Shown here: piece after piece, positions 6,538-13,255 of the stretch
Numbering within the stretch: the first letter of the stretch is position 1
How the letters are laid out: the number at the start of each line of letters is the position of its first letter
DNA from: an uncultured Collinsella sp.
GTDB taxonomy: Bacteria; Actinomycetota; Coriobacteriia; Coriobacteriales; Coriobacteriaceae
Assembly (NCBI GenBank): GCA_902496005.1
Contig: CABUZI010000037.1
Coordinates: 1-15,113, forward strand
Direction of reading: 5' to 3'
Length of the DNA stretch: 15,113 nucleotides
Translations under genes and position numbers: made by a program
The notes under the pieces: model-generated
What the model saw: only the letters and a program-made list of their open reading frames with translations
Told to the model about the DNA's origin: nothing
Databases searched by the model: none

Positions 6538-7209
6538 CTACAGCAGCACGTCGGCAAGCGGACGCTTGGGTACGTGGTGCACCTGTGCCTCGTCGCGCCA
6601 ATAATTGATGGAGCCATCGGGGTTGGAATCGATCGCATCGATCACCTGTATCTCGGCCGGAACGCCAAAGGCCATGATCAGCTTGAGCTCATACTTGTCG
6701 TTATCGAGCCCCATGGCATCGATCGCATGGGGCGTAAAGGCCTTGAACATGCAGGCTGCCACCTCGGGCGTGGCGCTGCGGGCGGCGAGCATCATCGTCT
6801 GCGCGGCAATGCCCGTGTCGACCTCGGTAATGGGAGCGGCAGGCTTGCCCGGAACGGCGCGCTCAGCCAGAATCGCGATGTAGCCGGTCGGGTGCTCGCC
6901 CTCGGCAGGACCCGGCCAATCCTTAAGTGCGCCGGCCCATGCGAGCTCGTCAAATACACGCGCGCAATCCTCGGCACCGCTCACCACATGAAGACGAAGA
7001 CGCTGAGCATTGGCACCACACGGGGTCAGGTGCGCCAGCTCCGCCAGCTCGAGCAAAAACTCGCGCGGCACGCGCATAGACTCGTCAAAGCGACGGCACG
7101 TACGGGCACGACGGACCAGCGCATCAAACGCTTCCAGACCGAGCTTTTCGCAACCTTGCTTTGCCATCGATTCGACACTCGACGGTGCCTCGGGAACTGC
7201 TTCGTTCAT
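6538..7209 (-). CDS. Nitroreductase family protein
   Basis: The 223-residue protein fits the FMN-dependent nitroreductase family, dimeric cytosolic enzymes that use NAD(P)H to reduce nitro compounds, quinones or flavins. The family's first FMN-contact motif appears as TCRRFDES (37-44), followed by the helix ending in LTPCGANAQRLRLHVV (61-76), where the usual N-x-Q-P-W is N67-A-Q69-R-L, and by the DTGIAAQTMMLAARS helix (131-145) and the C-terminal MAFGVPAE (179-186). The start at 7209 is chosen because the family's N-terminal helix begins soon after it; the frame continues 56 codons further upstream but those residues look like translated promoter sequence. The ribosome binding site is poor (GGGGGT). 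Real substrate unknown. It is the first gene of a probable three-gene minus-strand cluster with the two phosphatases. Confidence 0.85.
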   Translation of the reverse strand: MNEAVPEAPSSVESMAKQGCEKLGLEAFDALVRRARTCRRFDESMRVPREFLLELAELAHLTPCGANAQRLRLHVVSGAEDCARVFDELAWAGALKDWPGPAEGEHPTGYIAILAERAVPGKPAAPITEVDTGIAAQTMMLAARSATPEVAACMFKAFTPHAIDAMGLDNDKYELKLIMAFGVPAEIQVIDAIDSNPDGSINYWRDEAQVHHVPKRPLADVLL

Positions 7210-7256
7210 AGGGACCCCCAATTTCGGGCAATTGTTCTTAGGAGAATCTAACCTAA

Positions 7257-7285
7257 AACGTAGGCAATAACGAACAGGGCTGCAA
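7257..7285 (-). promoter_or_regulatory. Possible sigma-70 promoter of the nitroreductase gene
   Basis: On the minus strand TTGCAG (complement of 7280-7285) and TACGTT (complement of 7257-7262) are separated by exactly 17 bases and lie about 50-75 bases upstream of the start at 7209. The -35 is good and the -10 only fair. A TTAGG/CCTAA dyad (7238-7242 and 7252-7256) lies just downstream of it. Confidence 0.35.
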
Positions 7286-7444
7286 TGTTCTACACTTGTT
7301 GAATAGAAAATCGCGACGTGGGAAACAACGGAAACAATTCGGGGCCTTTGGGTTACGTTTCGCCCTCCCCGACCCATACGCCAGCGCCTTTAGGCGATAC
7401 TGGTTGTAACGATCAAGGCTTACGCCGCACGGAAAGGAGACATT

Positions 7445-8047
7445 ATGGGCATCTTTAAGAACGATGACCAAAAATCGAGCCAGTTTGGATTTGACGAGAA
7501 AAGCATGGCAGGCAAGGCCGTCAAGGCCGTGCGCTGGATTTACGCCATCACGGGCGTCTTGGCGCTCGTCGCCGGCATCGCACTGCTGTTTGCGCCCGCC
7601 AAATCCCTCGTCTTCCTAACGACCGTCTTGGGCTTCTACTTTGTGATCACGGCCGCGATCAGGCTGTTTACCGCTGTTTTCGAGCCGCTGCTGCCCACCG
7701 GCTGGCGCGTGACGAGCATCATCTCTAACCTACTCATTATCTTGGGCGGCGTCATAATCCTGCGCAACCAGGCCTTCTCGACCGCGACGCTCACCACGAT
7801 GGTGGTTATCGTGGCTGGCTTTGGCTGGATTGTCGAAGGTGTCATGTCCATTCTGGAGTCCGAGCTTTCGTCCAACCGTGCCCTCGCCATCCTGAGCGGC
7901 GCACTCTCCATCATCGCCGGCATGTTCGTGTTTATCTATCCGCTGTGGTCGGCCAAGATGCTCGTCATCTTTAGCGGCGCCGCGCTGCTGGTGTTTGGCG
8001 TAACGCTGATTGTTCGTGCTATTCAATTTGGCAAACTGGTGCACTAG
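7445..8047 (+). CDS. HdeD/DUF308 family membrane protein
   Basis: This 200-residue protein has about six predicted membrane helices, near residues 30-49, 55-76, 88-106, 112-136, 144-165 and 170-192, arranged as repeated helix pairs with the GxxxLxxGI/AGI-type glycine pattern of the HdeD (DUF308) family. HdeD of E. coli is linked to acid resistance, but the molecular function of the family is not settled. The first 25 residues are soluble and polar. AAAGGAG at 7433-7439 gives a clear ribosome binding site. The stop codon directly abuts the ATG of the next gene, so the two are probably translated in a coupled way. A small CGCC-TTTA-GGCG dyad lies upstream at 7385-7396. Confidence 0.85.
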   Translation: MGIFKNDDQKSSQFGFDEKSMAGKAVKAVRWIYAITGVLALVAGIALLFAPAKSLVFLTTVLGFYFVITAAIRLFTAVFEPLLPTGWRVTSIISNLLIILGGVIILRNQAFSTATLTTMVVIVAGFGWIVEGVMSILESELSSNRALAILSGALSIIAGMFVFIYPLWSAKMLVIFSGAALLVFGVTLIVRAIQFGKLVH

Positions 8048-8530
8048 ATGCCACGAACGCTCTTTATTGATGCAGACGCCTGCCCGGTCACGCGCGAGTC
8101 GATTGACTGCGCGCGGCGGGCGGGCGTCGCCGTTGTTATCGCCGGCAACAGCACGCAAAACCTGGAACGGCACATTCGCCGCGACGACCCGCGCAATGCC
8201 GAGCACGCGCGACGCGGATTTTGGGTCACGACGCTCGATGTGAGCGTGGGCGCCGACAGCGCCGACTTTGCCATTGTCGAACGCCTGCAGGCGGGCGACG
8301 TGGTCGTGACGCAGGACATTGGCTTGGCGAGCATGGTGCTCGGGCGCGATGCCGCCGCCATCGGTGTGCGCGGGCGCGTGTACGACAAGGCGACTATCGA
8401 CATGCAGCTGTTTATTCGCCACGAGGAAAAGAAGGTACGCCGCGCCGGCGGACGCACTCGCGGTCCGGCAGCATTTACCAGCGAAGATCGCGCCCGCTTT
8501 AAACGCAACCTCACCGAGTTGCTGCACTAA
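8048..8530 (+). CDS. YaiI/YqxD family protein (UPF0178, DUF188)
   Basis: The 160-residue protein matches the YaiI/YqxD family throughout: DADACPV near the N-terminus (D8, D10), the GADSADFAIVERLQAGDVVVTQDIGLA block (D70, D73, D90), and the C-terminal GGRTRGPAAFTSEDRARF (134-151). The spaced acidic residues suggest a PIN/NYN-like nuclease fold, but the family has no established reaction that I can cite. Its ATG follows the stop codon of the DUF308 gene with no base between, so there is no separate ribosome binding site except within the end of the upstream gene. A strong terminator follows immediately. The physical coupling to a membrane protein is a lead on function but may be accidental. Confidence 0.9.
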   Translation: MPRTLFIDADACPVTRESIDCARRAGVAVVIAGNSTQNLERHIRRDDPRNAEHARRGFWVTTLDVSVGADSADFAIVERLQAGDVVVTQDIGLASMVLGRDAAAIGVRGRVYDKATIDMQLFIRHEEKKVRRAGGRTRGPAAFTSEDRARFKRNLTELLH

Positions 8531-8532
8531 CC

Positions 8533-8572
8533 AAGGTAGATTTTTAGGATATGCCTAAAAATCTACCTTTTT
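8533..8572 (+). terminator. Rho-independent terminator after the YaiI/YqxD gene
   Basis: A perfect 16-bp stem pairs 8533-8548 with 8554-8569 around the loop ATATG, with TTTTT at 8568-8572 and then GTTTT. It begins two bases after the stop codon. It lies between convergent genes and may also slow transcription from the minus strand. Confidence 0.88.
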
Positions 8573-8605
8573 GTTTTGGCAGCGGGAAATGCCCTGGTCA
8601 CAGGG

Positions 8606-8636
8606 GTAGATCGTAAGACGTGTCCCAATAATCTAC
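8606..8636. repeat. Degenerate look-alike of the preceding hairpin
   Basis: GTAGAT at 8606-8611 and ATCTAC at 8631-8636 are the arms of a 31-base block. The central 31 bases of the terminator just upstream (8536-8566 region) have the same length and the same GTAGAT/ATCTAC ends, and about two thirds of the bases agree. The right arm touches the stop codon of the minus-strand exporter gene at 8637. Either a decayed duplicate or a second copy of a palindromic repeat. Confidence 0.35.
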
Positions 8637-9725
8637 TTAAAGGCCAACGGCGGAGAGGATGAGGCCCCAGCCAGCGCCGATGACGTACATCATGATCAGG
8701 AACACGGCATTTTCGCGGGCGCTGCGGTTGGTGCGGAACAGCACCAGATAACCCACGCCGGCGGAAATGAGCGTGCCGGCGAGCATCGGCGCCAGTTGCA
8801 GCGCGCCTTCCAGATATAGTTGCGTAATGACCACGCTCGCCGAGCAATTGGGAATCAGCCCGACAAGCGCCGAACCCAAGACGGCGAGCGTCTCGTTGCC
8901 GCGCAGGAACTGCTCGATCGCGGACTCGCCGAACGTCTCGAGCACGGCGACCAGAATCAGCGTCACCAGAAAAATGAATACCGAGACCTGCACGGTGTGC
9001 GAGATCGCGCTGCGGATGATCGACAGGACAGGCGTCCCTTCGTGGGAGTGGGAGTGACCGTGACCATCATGGTGTTCATGTTCGCCCTCATGACCGTGAT
9101 CGTGGCCATGTCCGTGTTCGTGCTCGTCCTCGTCTTCATCACAACCGCAATGGTCGCGCTCGCACAGCTCGTGGATGTGGTCGGCGCTCACGCCTGCCTC
9201 GGCCACCTCGTCGATGATGTCACCGCCGCTGTGGTCGTCGTGCGCGCAGTTCACGTGGGCCGGGTTGGCCGCGGTTCCCAGCACGGTACGGCGAATCGCC
9301 GCATGCACGCGAACGTTACGACGCAGGCCGCGAATGGCAGCGTCCACGATAAAACCCGTGACCAGTGCGATCAGCGCTTTCGAAGCCAAAAGCATCGCCA
9401 TAGTCTGCACGGGAACCTGCTCGGCAAGTAGCAGCGGCAGCATCTCGTCGGAGGTCGAAAGGAACACCGCCACCAACGTGCCCAAGGTCACGACACGGCC
9501 GGCGTACAGCGTTGCTGCCATGGCCGAAAATCCGCACTGCGGCACCATGCCCAGCAGCGAGCCAACCACGGGACCCGCAGCGCCGGCGCGCTTGATAGCG
9601 CCGTTGACGCGGTCGCCCGCAACGTGCTCAAGTGTCTCGAGAGCAAGATACGTCACCAACAAAAACGGCACCAGCGACAGCGTGTCCTTGCCGGCGTCGA
9701 GCAGAATATCAATCAGTAAATCCAT
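8637..9725 (-). CDS. 10TM heavy-metal exporter family protein (ArsP_2-like; putative Mn transporter) with a His-rich loop
   Basis: The 362-residue membrane protein has two homologous halves, each with a glycine-rich cysteine motif: GMVPQCGFSA (59-68) and GLIPNCSASV (289-298). This is the pattern of the 10TM putative heavy-metal exporter family (ArsP_2), whose members are often labelled putative manganese transporters. The halves are joined by a soluble region from about residue 135 to 235 that contains C160, H157/H162/H165, C188, C193, C195 and then a dense His/Asp/Glu stretch from about 196 to 229, well suited to bind divalent metal. The start has AAAGG 11 bases upstream, which is somewhat far. 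It is transcribed away from the exonuclease gene; the shared intergenic region has several dyads. Substrate metal cannot be decided from sequence. Confidence 0.8.
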   Translation of the reverse strand: MDLLIDILLDAGKDTLSLVPFLLVTYLALETLEHVAGDRVNGAIKRAGAAGPVVGSLLGMVPQCGFSAMAATLYAGRVVTLGTLVAVFLSTSDEMLPLLLAEQVPVQTMAMLLASKALIALVTGFIVDAAIRGLRRNVRVHAAIRRTVLGTAANPAHVNCAHDDHSGGDIIDEVAEAGVSADHIHELCERDHCGCDEDEDEHEHGHGHDHGHEGEHEHHDGHGHSHSHEGTPVLSIIRSAISHTVQVSVFIFLVTLILVAVLETFGESAIEQFLRGNETLAVLGSALVGLIPNCSASVVITQLYLEGALQLAPMLAGTLISAGVGYLVLFRTNRSARENAVFLIMMYVIGAGWGLILSAVGL

Positions 9726-9768
9726 GACGGATGGAACCTTTCGTGTCTTTCGGCAGCATTGTAAAAGT

Positions 9769-9835
9769 CCTAGCGGTCAACTAGGGTATTGTAGTTGTCC
9801 CGGGCGCGGTGCCAATAGTTGCCCATGGTAAACTA
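9769..9835. promoter_or_regulatory. Dyads in the divergent exporter/exonuclease intergenic region
   Basis: CCTAG (9769-9773) and CTAGG (9781-9785) form a dyad with a 7-base centre. It overlaps CAACTA (9778-9783), which is inverted as TAGTTG at 9792-9797; TAGTTG recurs at 9816-9821 and AACTA at 9831-9835. On the minus strand a -10-like TACAAT (complement of 9758-9763) lies just after the first dyad, so a regulator bound there could control the exporter gene. TGG-TAAACT at 9826-9834 may be an extended -10 for the exonuclease gene. No Mn riboswitch-like fold was recognised. Roles are inferred. Confidence 0.35.
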
Positions 9836-9897
9836 TCATCTCGCCACATCTTAATGACCCTGAGCCGCACGACGCGGCCCATCCAAGGAGCAGTTAT

Positions 9898-10866
9898 ATG
9901 AACGTTTCACAAGCACTCGAATACGAGCGCCAGCCGTTTATTCCCATGTTTATCTATGGCGATCACGGCGCCATGGAGTCCGAGCGCCAGAAGGGCGAGG
10001 AGGCCCTCAAGGTGCTCGAGACCGAGTATTTTACTGCCGAGGGCGACCCCGGCTTCGACTTTGCCACAGTGCGCGACCTGGCCGACCGCAACCGCGACCT
10101 GTGCGACCAGATTGGCGAGGCGCGCCTGCGCAACGTGACGCCCGCGACGCTTTCGCGCGGTCTGTCCGATGCCGACACCTGCGCCGCCATCGGCAAGATG
10201 CAAAAGCGCACCGCCGCGTCCGTTATGCGCGAAATCCGCGGCGACCGCGACGCGCTCGGCGTGGCCTACGCCCGCAAGCCCATCCAGGGCACCGTGCTCG
10301 GTATCGACATCGAGACCACCGGCCGTGCACCCGAGCGCGGTTATATCATCAACGTGGGCTGGGAGATCATGGAGCTCACCAGCGACGCCGTCCCGCACGA
10401 CGCCGAGGCACACTACTGCGGTCTGCCCGACATCTACCGCGGCGAGGATGTGCCGTTGTCGAATATCCACCACATCACCTGGGACGACATCGACGGCAAA
10501 ACGCCCTTCCGCGAGAACAAGGAACTGCAGAAGCAGCTGCTCAAGCTCATGAAGAAGTACCCGTACATGGCACACAACGCCGCATTTGAGGACAGCTGGT
10601 TCAAGATCCACCTGGACGGCTACGCCGAGGCACGCCGCGCCGGTAAGATCATCGTCATCGATTCACGCCAGATCTGCCGCAGCCTGGACGCCGACGTGCG
10701 CTCGCTCCCCCGCGAGTCCGCGCCCGCCGCGCTCGAGAACTGGGCGCGCCGCCGTGGCACCCTCGCCGCCGACGCCAGCGAGCAGCATCTGGGCCTGGAC
10801 GACACCGACCTCATGCTCCGCACCGTCCAAGCCGAGTTCAACCTCAAGAACCTGTTTGCCAAGTAG
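9898..10866 (+). CDS. DEDDh 3'-5' exonuclease domain protein
   Basis: Residues about 132-315 form a DnaQ-like exonuclease domain: Exo I is GIDIETTG with D137 and E139, Exo II is MAHNAAFEDSWF with D232 the likely acid, and Exo III is HLGLDD with H297 and D302. SNIHHITWDDIDGKTPF (188-204) is the linker motif commonly seen between Exo I and II. The family removes nucleotides from 3' ends in proofreading or repair; this protein is not the polymerase subunit itself. The first 125 or so residues, rich in charged helices, match no domain I recognise and are much longer than the usual lead into Exo I. AAGGAG at 9885-9890 is seven bases before the start. Divergent from the metal exporter gene; no T-tract terminator follows, only hairpins. 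Confidence 0.85.
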   Translation: MNVSQALEYERQPFIPMFIYGDHGAMESERQKGEEALKVLETEYFTAEGDPGFDFATVRDLADRNRDLCDQIGEARLRNVTPATLSRGLSDADTCAAIGKMQKRTAASVMREIRGDRDALGVAYARKPIQGTVLGIDIETTGRAPERGYIINVGWEIMELTSDAVPHDAEAHYCGLPDIYRGEDVPLSNIHHITWDDIDGKTPFRENKELQKQLLKLMKKYPYMAHNAAFEDSWFKIHLDGYAEARRAGKIIVIDSRQICRSLDADVRSLPRESAPAALENWARRRGTLAADASEQHLGLDDTDLMLRTVQAEFNLKNLFAK

Positions 10867-11217
10867 AAACGTCTACGCCAAACTCCGGCGTAGATCACGA
10901 GCGGTCTCGCAGCGGGAAACCCCGCAGCGGGGCCGCCCTACGTTCCACAGATAGATCTGCCATCACAAATTCTGAACCCTCATTTTGAACGATTTCGACC
11001 AATTCCCGACACGTAATTCGTTGTCGGATGGTGATACATCGATATCAAATGTGCAGCAATTGAGTATTTATATGCTATAGCTAAGCTGTGAAAACATTTA
11101 TTTGGGGCATACCAACCCATAATTGCGTCAAGCTTTTGGACAGCATTTGGTTAGACCTCTAAAACGGCTTTTCCACTCAGTGCCATCAACACGGCATTAG
11201 CTGACACGATATATACC
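10867..11217. other. Non-coding stretch, AT-rich in its right part
   Basis: A hairpin TCTACGCC/GGCGTAGA (10872-10879 with 10887-10894) follows the exonuclease stop without a T-run and is then followed by GC-rich short dyads to about 10935. From about 10950 the sequence becomes clearly richer in A and T. CCGACA (11006-11011) and TGTCGG (11022-11027) form a 6-bp dyad. TTGAGT near 11058 and TATAGC or TATATA-like hexamers downstream are possible promoter parts but none is well spaced. No tRNA, gene or insertion end was recognised. Confidence 0.45.
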
Positions 11218-12408
11218 ATGAGTATCGTATTGTCACATACCACTGCAAAAGCGGTCTACCAGGCCGCGCATTCGGTGTCTGCGAAAGGCATCGAATCCTG
11301 TAGTCCTGCCGCGATCTACGGATCATGTCCCACCGGAACGCTCCTTGACGCAGCCACAGAATGGCTCACCAAAAATGATGTTTCCCTCGACGCAAATGAT
11401 TCCCTCGAGGTGATGGTGTTTGATCGCAGGAATGCGCGCTATGCAATGGACTGTCAGTGCCACGTTTCTTCAAAACGATTCTCGAACTCACGCTTTGTAG
11501 AGCTCAAAGATGGCATCTTCATTGTTGGCGTTGAGCTTTGCGCACTTCAGGCCGCCACCTATCTTTCTTTTCGCGAACTAGTGGAGTACTACTTTGAACT
11601 ATGCGGCGCTTATTCCCTTGGAACCGACTCTTCCACCTCCTATACCGAGCGTTTCGCGCTCACCTCGACCGAGAGGTTAAAGCAGTTCTTTAATTCCATT
11701 ACCAGATGCGACGGTCTGGCCCTTGCCCGAAAGGCGATCCAATGTGTGCGCGACGGATGCCGGTCTCCCATGGAAACGGCCTTTGTCATGATGCTAACGC
11801 TGCCCAAAAGCGAAGGAGGGCTTGGTATTAAGGGAATTGAGACCGATTACGAGGTGCAGGTCACCGCTGCTGCAAAGAATCTCACGAGACGCAAGAAGTT
11901 CTTTATGGATGCGTATCTAAAGAAATCTCGCACAGACATTGAATACAACGGTTTTTATCATGACGCGGAAGGAGACCGCGCCATCGATGAGGAGCGCAAG
12001 AATGCGCTTGCGTCCATGGGATACGGAATCATCACCGTCAGTCGTTATTCCTTTATGCATGCCAGCGCTTTCGTTAGGGTCATGGAGGCGATCCAACGAA
12101 AAGAGGGCATACGCCCCTCGCGTCTGCCAAAAGACTTTCAAATCATGCAAGAAGACCTGAGACAGTTCGTACTCAGAAGGTTTATTGAGGAGAAGAAACG
12201 AATCCAGGAGGAGCTTCGCCAGGATTCCGAAGGGCGCCAACGAATCGACCTCGAAAAAGCAATGCTCGAAGGCATCACATTGGACGATCAGACGATTAAC
12301 GAGGCTCCGGCAATCGATGACATGCAGACTGTCGAACCCGACAGCCCATCACTCAACCAAACAAGCAGCTTCGCGCCCGAGGGCAGGATCTTCGGGGCCG
12401 GAAGCTAG
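11218..12408 (+). CDS. Accessory protein with a putative PD-(D/E)XK/DUF559-like nuclease fold
   Basis: The 396-residue protein is not one I can name. Residues about 183-291 look like the Vsr/DUF559 branch of the PD-(D/E)XK fold: E186 in SPMETAF, D231 in KFFMDAYL, then TDIEYNGFYHD with E242 where DUF559 proteins have VEYDG, then an alternating DEERKNALASMGYGIITVS segment like the RRRDNALAALGWTVIRVT end of that domain. The N-terminal half, with IVLSHTTAKAVYQ and the ELVEYYFELCGAYSLG block (120-135), resembles coriobacterial proteins I remember being annotated as hypothetical or near AbiEi-type antitoxins. The C-terminal 90 residues are charged helix and disordered tail. The gene uses AGA and AGG arginine codons and is AT-richer than its neighbours, which suggests transfer. 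There is no Shine-Dalgarno sequence before the ATG. No partner gene adjoins it. Confidence 0.55.
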   Translation: MSIVLSHTTAKAVYQAAHSVSAKGIESCSPAAIYGSCPTGTLLDAATEWLTKNDVSLDANDSLEVMVFDRRNARYAMDCQCHVSSKRFSNSRFVELKDGIFIVGVELCALQAATYLSFRELVEYYFELCGAYSLGTDSSTSYTERFALTSTERLKQFFNSITRCDGLALARKAIQCVRDGCRSPMETAFVMMLTLPKSEGGLGIKGIETDYEVQVTAAAKNLTRRKKFFMDAYLKKSRTDIEYNGFYHDAEGDRAIDEERKNALASMGYGIITVSRYSFMHASAFVRVMEAIQRKEGIRPSRLPKDFQIMQEDLRQFVLRRFIEEKKRIQEELRQDSEGRQRIDLEKAMLEGITLDDQTINEAPAIDDMQTVEPDSPSLNQTSSFAPEGRIFGAGS

Positions 12409-12752
12409 ACCGGCTAACAAGGTGGGCACCTTAGCGACGTGCAAAATTGCGAGTATTCAGCAAAGCCGGGTGTCTATCACCCTCGAGTGGATCCAAATGT
12501 GAAGCGAAATCACTCTTGCGTGAGAGCGTTAGGCAACATTTGAGGAAGAACTCATCGGATTCACACCCTAAGATAACTCTTGAACTGCATTATATGGCCT
12601 GCAATAAATTAACGGACCCCTATCGTTGAAGAATACTCCAATTTTTGCACGGCTCAGGGGCACCCACCCCGGCATCGGCTATCAAAACCGCTCACTCCGG
12701 GATCTCGTCCACTATTCCCCATCATTTTGTGCAACGAATCACCTGAACGTCA
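12409..12752. other. Non-coding stretch after the accessory gene
   Basis: No credible gene is seen. A weak hairpin AAGGT/ACCTT lies near 12420-12432 soon after the accessory gene's stop, and AACG/CGTT flank a short dyad around 12610-12626. The base composition is closer to the accessory gene than to the GC-rich core genes. No direct repeats were found at the two edges of the 10867-12752 patch. Confidence 0.4.
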
Positions 12753-12780
12753 TTGACATATGAACATATACTCATATAAT
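12753..12780 (+). promoter_or_regulatory. Consensus promoter of the metal-efflux operon with built-in operator
   Basis: TTGACA (12753-12758) and TATAAT (12775-12780), both exact consensus hexamers, are 16 bases apart. The imperfect palindrome ATATGA-N8-TCATAT at 12758-12777 fills the spacer, with a central ATAT, so a bound repressor would block RNA polymerase directly. This is the typical 12-2-12-like layout of ArsR/SmtB operators. Confidence 0.85.
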
Positions 12781-12792
12781 CGGAAGCAAGTT

Positions 12793-12812
12793 ATATGAGC
12801 GCATGTTCATAT
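12793..12812 (+). promoter_or_regulatory. Second ArsR/SmtB-type operator in the leader of the repressor gene
   Basis: ATATGA (12793-12798) and TCATAT (12807-12812) flank eight bases, the same spacing as the promoter operator 35 bases upstream. It covers the expected transcription start and early leader and ends just before the ribosome binding site AAAGGA at 12814-12819. Repressor cooperativity over two sites is inferred. Confidence 0.75.
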
Positions 12813-12826
12813 GAAAGGATATTGCA

Positions 12827-13192
12827 ATGAGCATCCGCGTTGATGAAACGAAACCCGACATCGAGGCCACCGAACCCGCGATTCCCACCACCTGCTCGCC
12901 CGAGGACCTTCCCGACGAGGAGCTGCTGTACGACCTTGCCGACCTGTTCAAGGTCTTTAGCGACACCACGCGCATCAAGATCCTCTACGCCCTCATGGGC
13001 CGCGAGCTCTGCGTGGCAGACATCGCCGAGGCAACCGAGACCTCGCAGTCCGCGGTGTCGCACCAGTTGCGAACGCTCAAGCAGTCGCACCTGGTTAAAT
13101 TCCGGCGCGACGGGCGCAATATCCTCTACTCGCTTGCCGACGACCATGTCTACACCATGCTCAACCAAGGCATGAGCCACATCTGCGAATAG
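12827..13192 (+). CDS. ArsR/SmtB-family zinc-responsive repressor
   Basis: This 121-residue winged-helix repressor should bind the ATATGA-N8-TCATAT operators around it and release them when zinc or a similar metal binds. The core is complete: FKVFSDTTRIKILYAL (41-56), ELCVADIAEATETSQSAVSHQLRTLKQSHLV with the recognition helix at about 72-85, and the wing KFRRDGRNILYSL (91-103). The alpha-5 helix reads ADDHVYTMLNQGMSHICE, giving D105, H107, H118 and E121, the same spacing as the SmtB alpha-5 zinc site. The alpha-3N site of CadC-type sensors is incomplete: ELCVAD has one cysteine (C62) where CadC has ELCVCDL, and only C23 lies in the N-terminal arm. That favours a zinc sensor over a lead/cadmium sensor. 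AAAGGA at 12814-12819 fits the start. Confidence 0.92.
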   Translation: MSIRVDETKPDIEATEPAIPTTCSPEDLPDEELLYDLADLFKVFSDTTRIKILYALMGRELCVADIAEATETSQSAVSHQLRTLKQSHLVKFRRDGRNILYSLADDHVYTMLNQGMSHICE

Positions 13193-13255
13193 CGACCAAC
13201 CACGGTACCAGCGCGGCCTGCACCCAAGCCGCAAAAACAGGGAAAGGAACCCGCC

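Noticed and set aside
6181..7251. A 356-codon open frame on the plus strand
   Set aside because: It is the opposite strand of the phosphatase and nitroreductase genes; the protein has no recognisable features.
7210..7377. 56-codon upstream extension of the nitroreductase
   Set aside because: It reads through the likely promoter (7257-7285) and has no family similarity.
8820..9431. A 203-codon open frame on the plus strand
   Set aside because: It is antisense to the exporter; its valine-rich stretch is only the reverse reading of the His/Asp-rich loop.
9726..9897. Manganese (yybP-ykoY) riboswitch before the exporter gene
   Set aside because: Such riboswitches often accompany this family, but no matching conserved loops or paired elements were recognised on the minus strand.
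12447..12629. A 60-codon open frame on the plus strand
   Set aside because: No ribosome binding site, no family similarity and odd composition; treated as non-coding.
10867..12752. Integrative element with attachment sites
   Set aside because: No integrase, tRNA or flanking direct repeats are visible, so only a compositional difference can be claimed.
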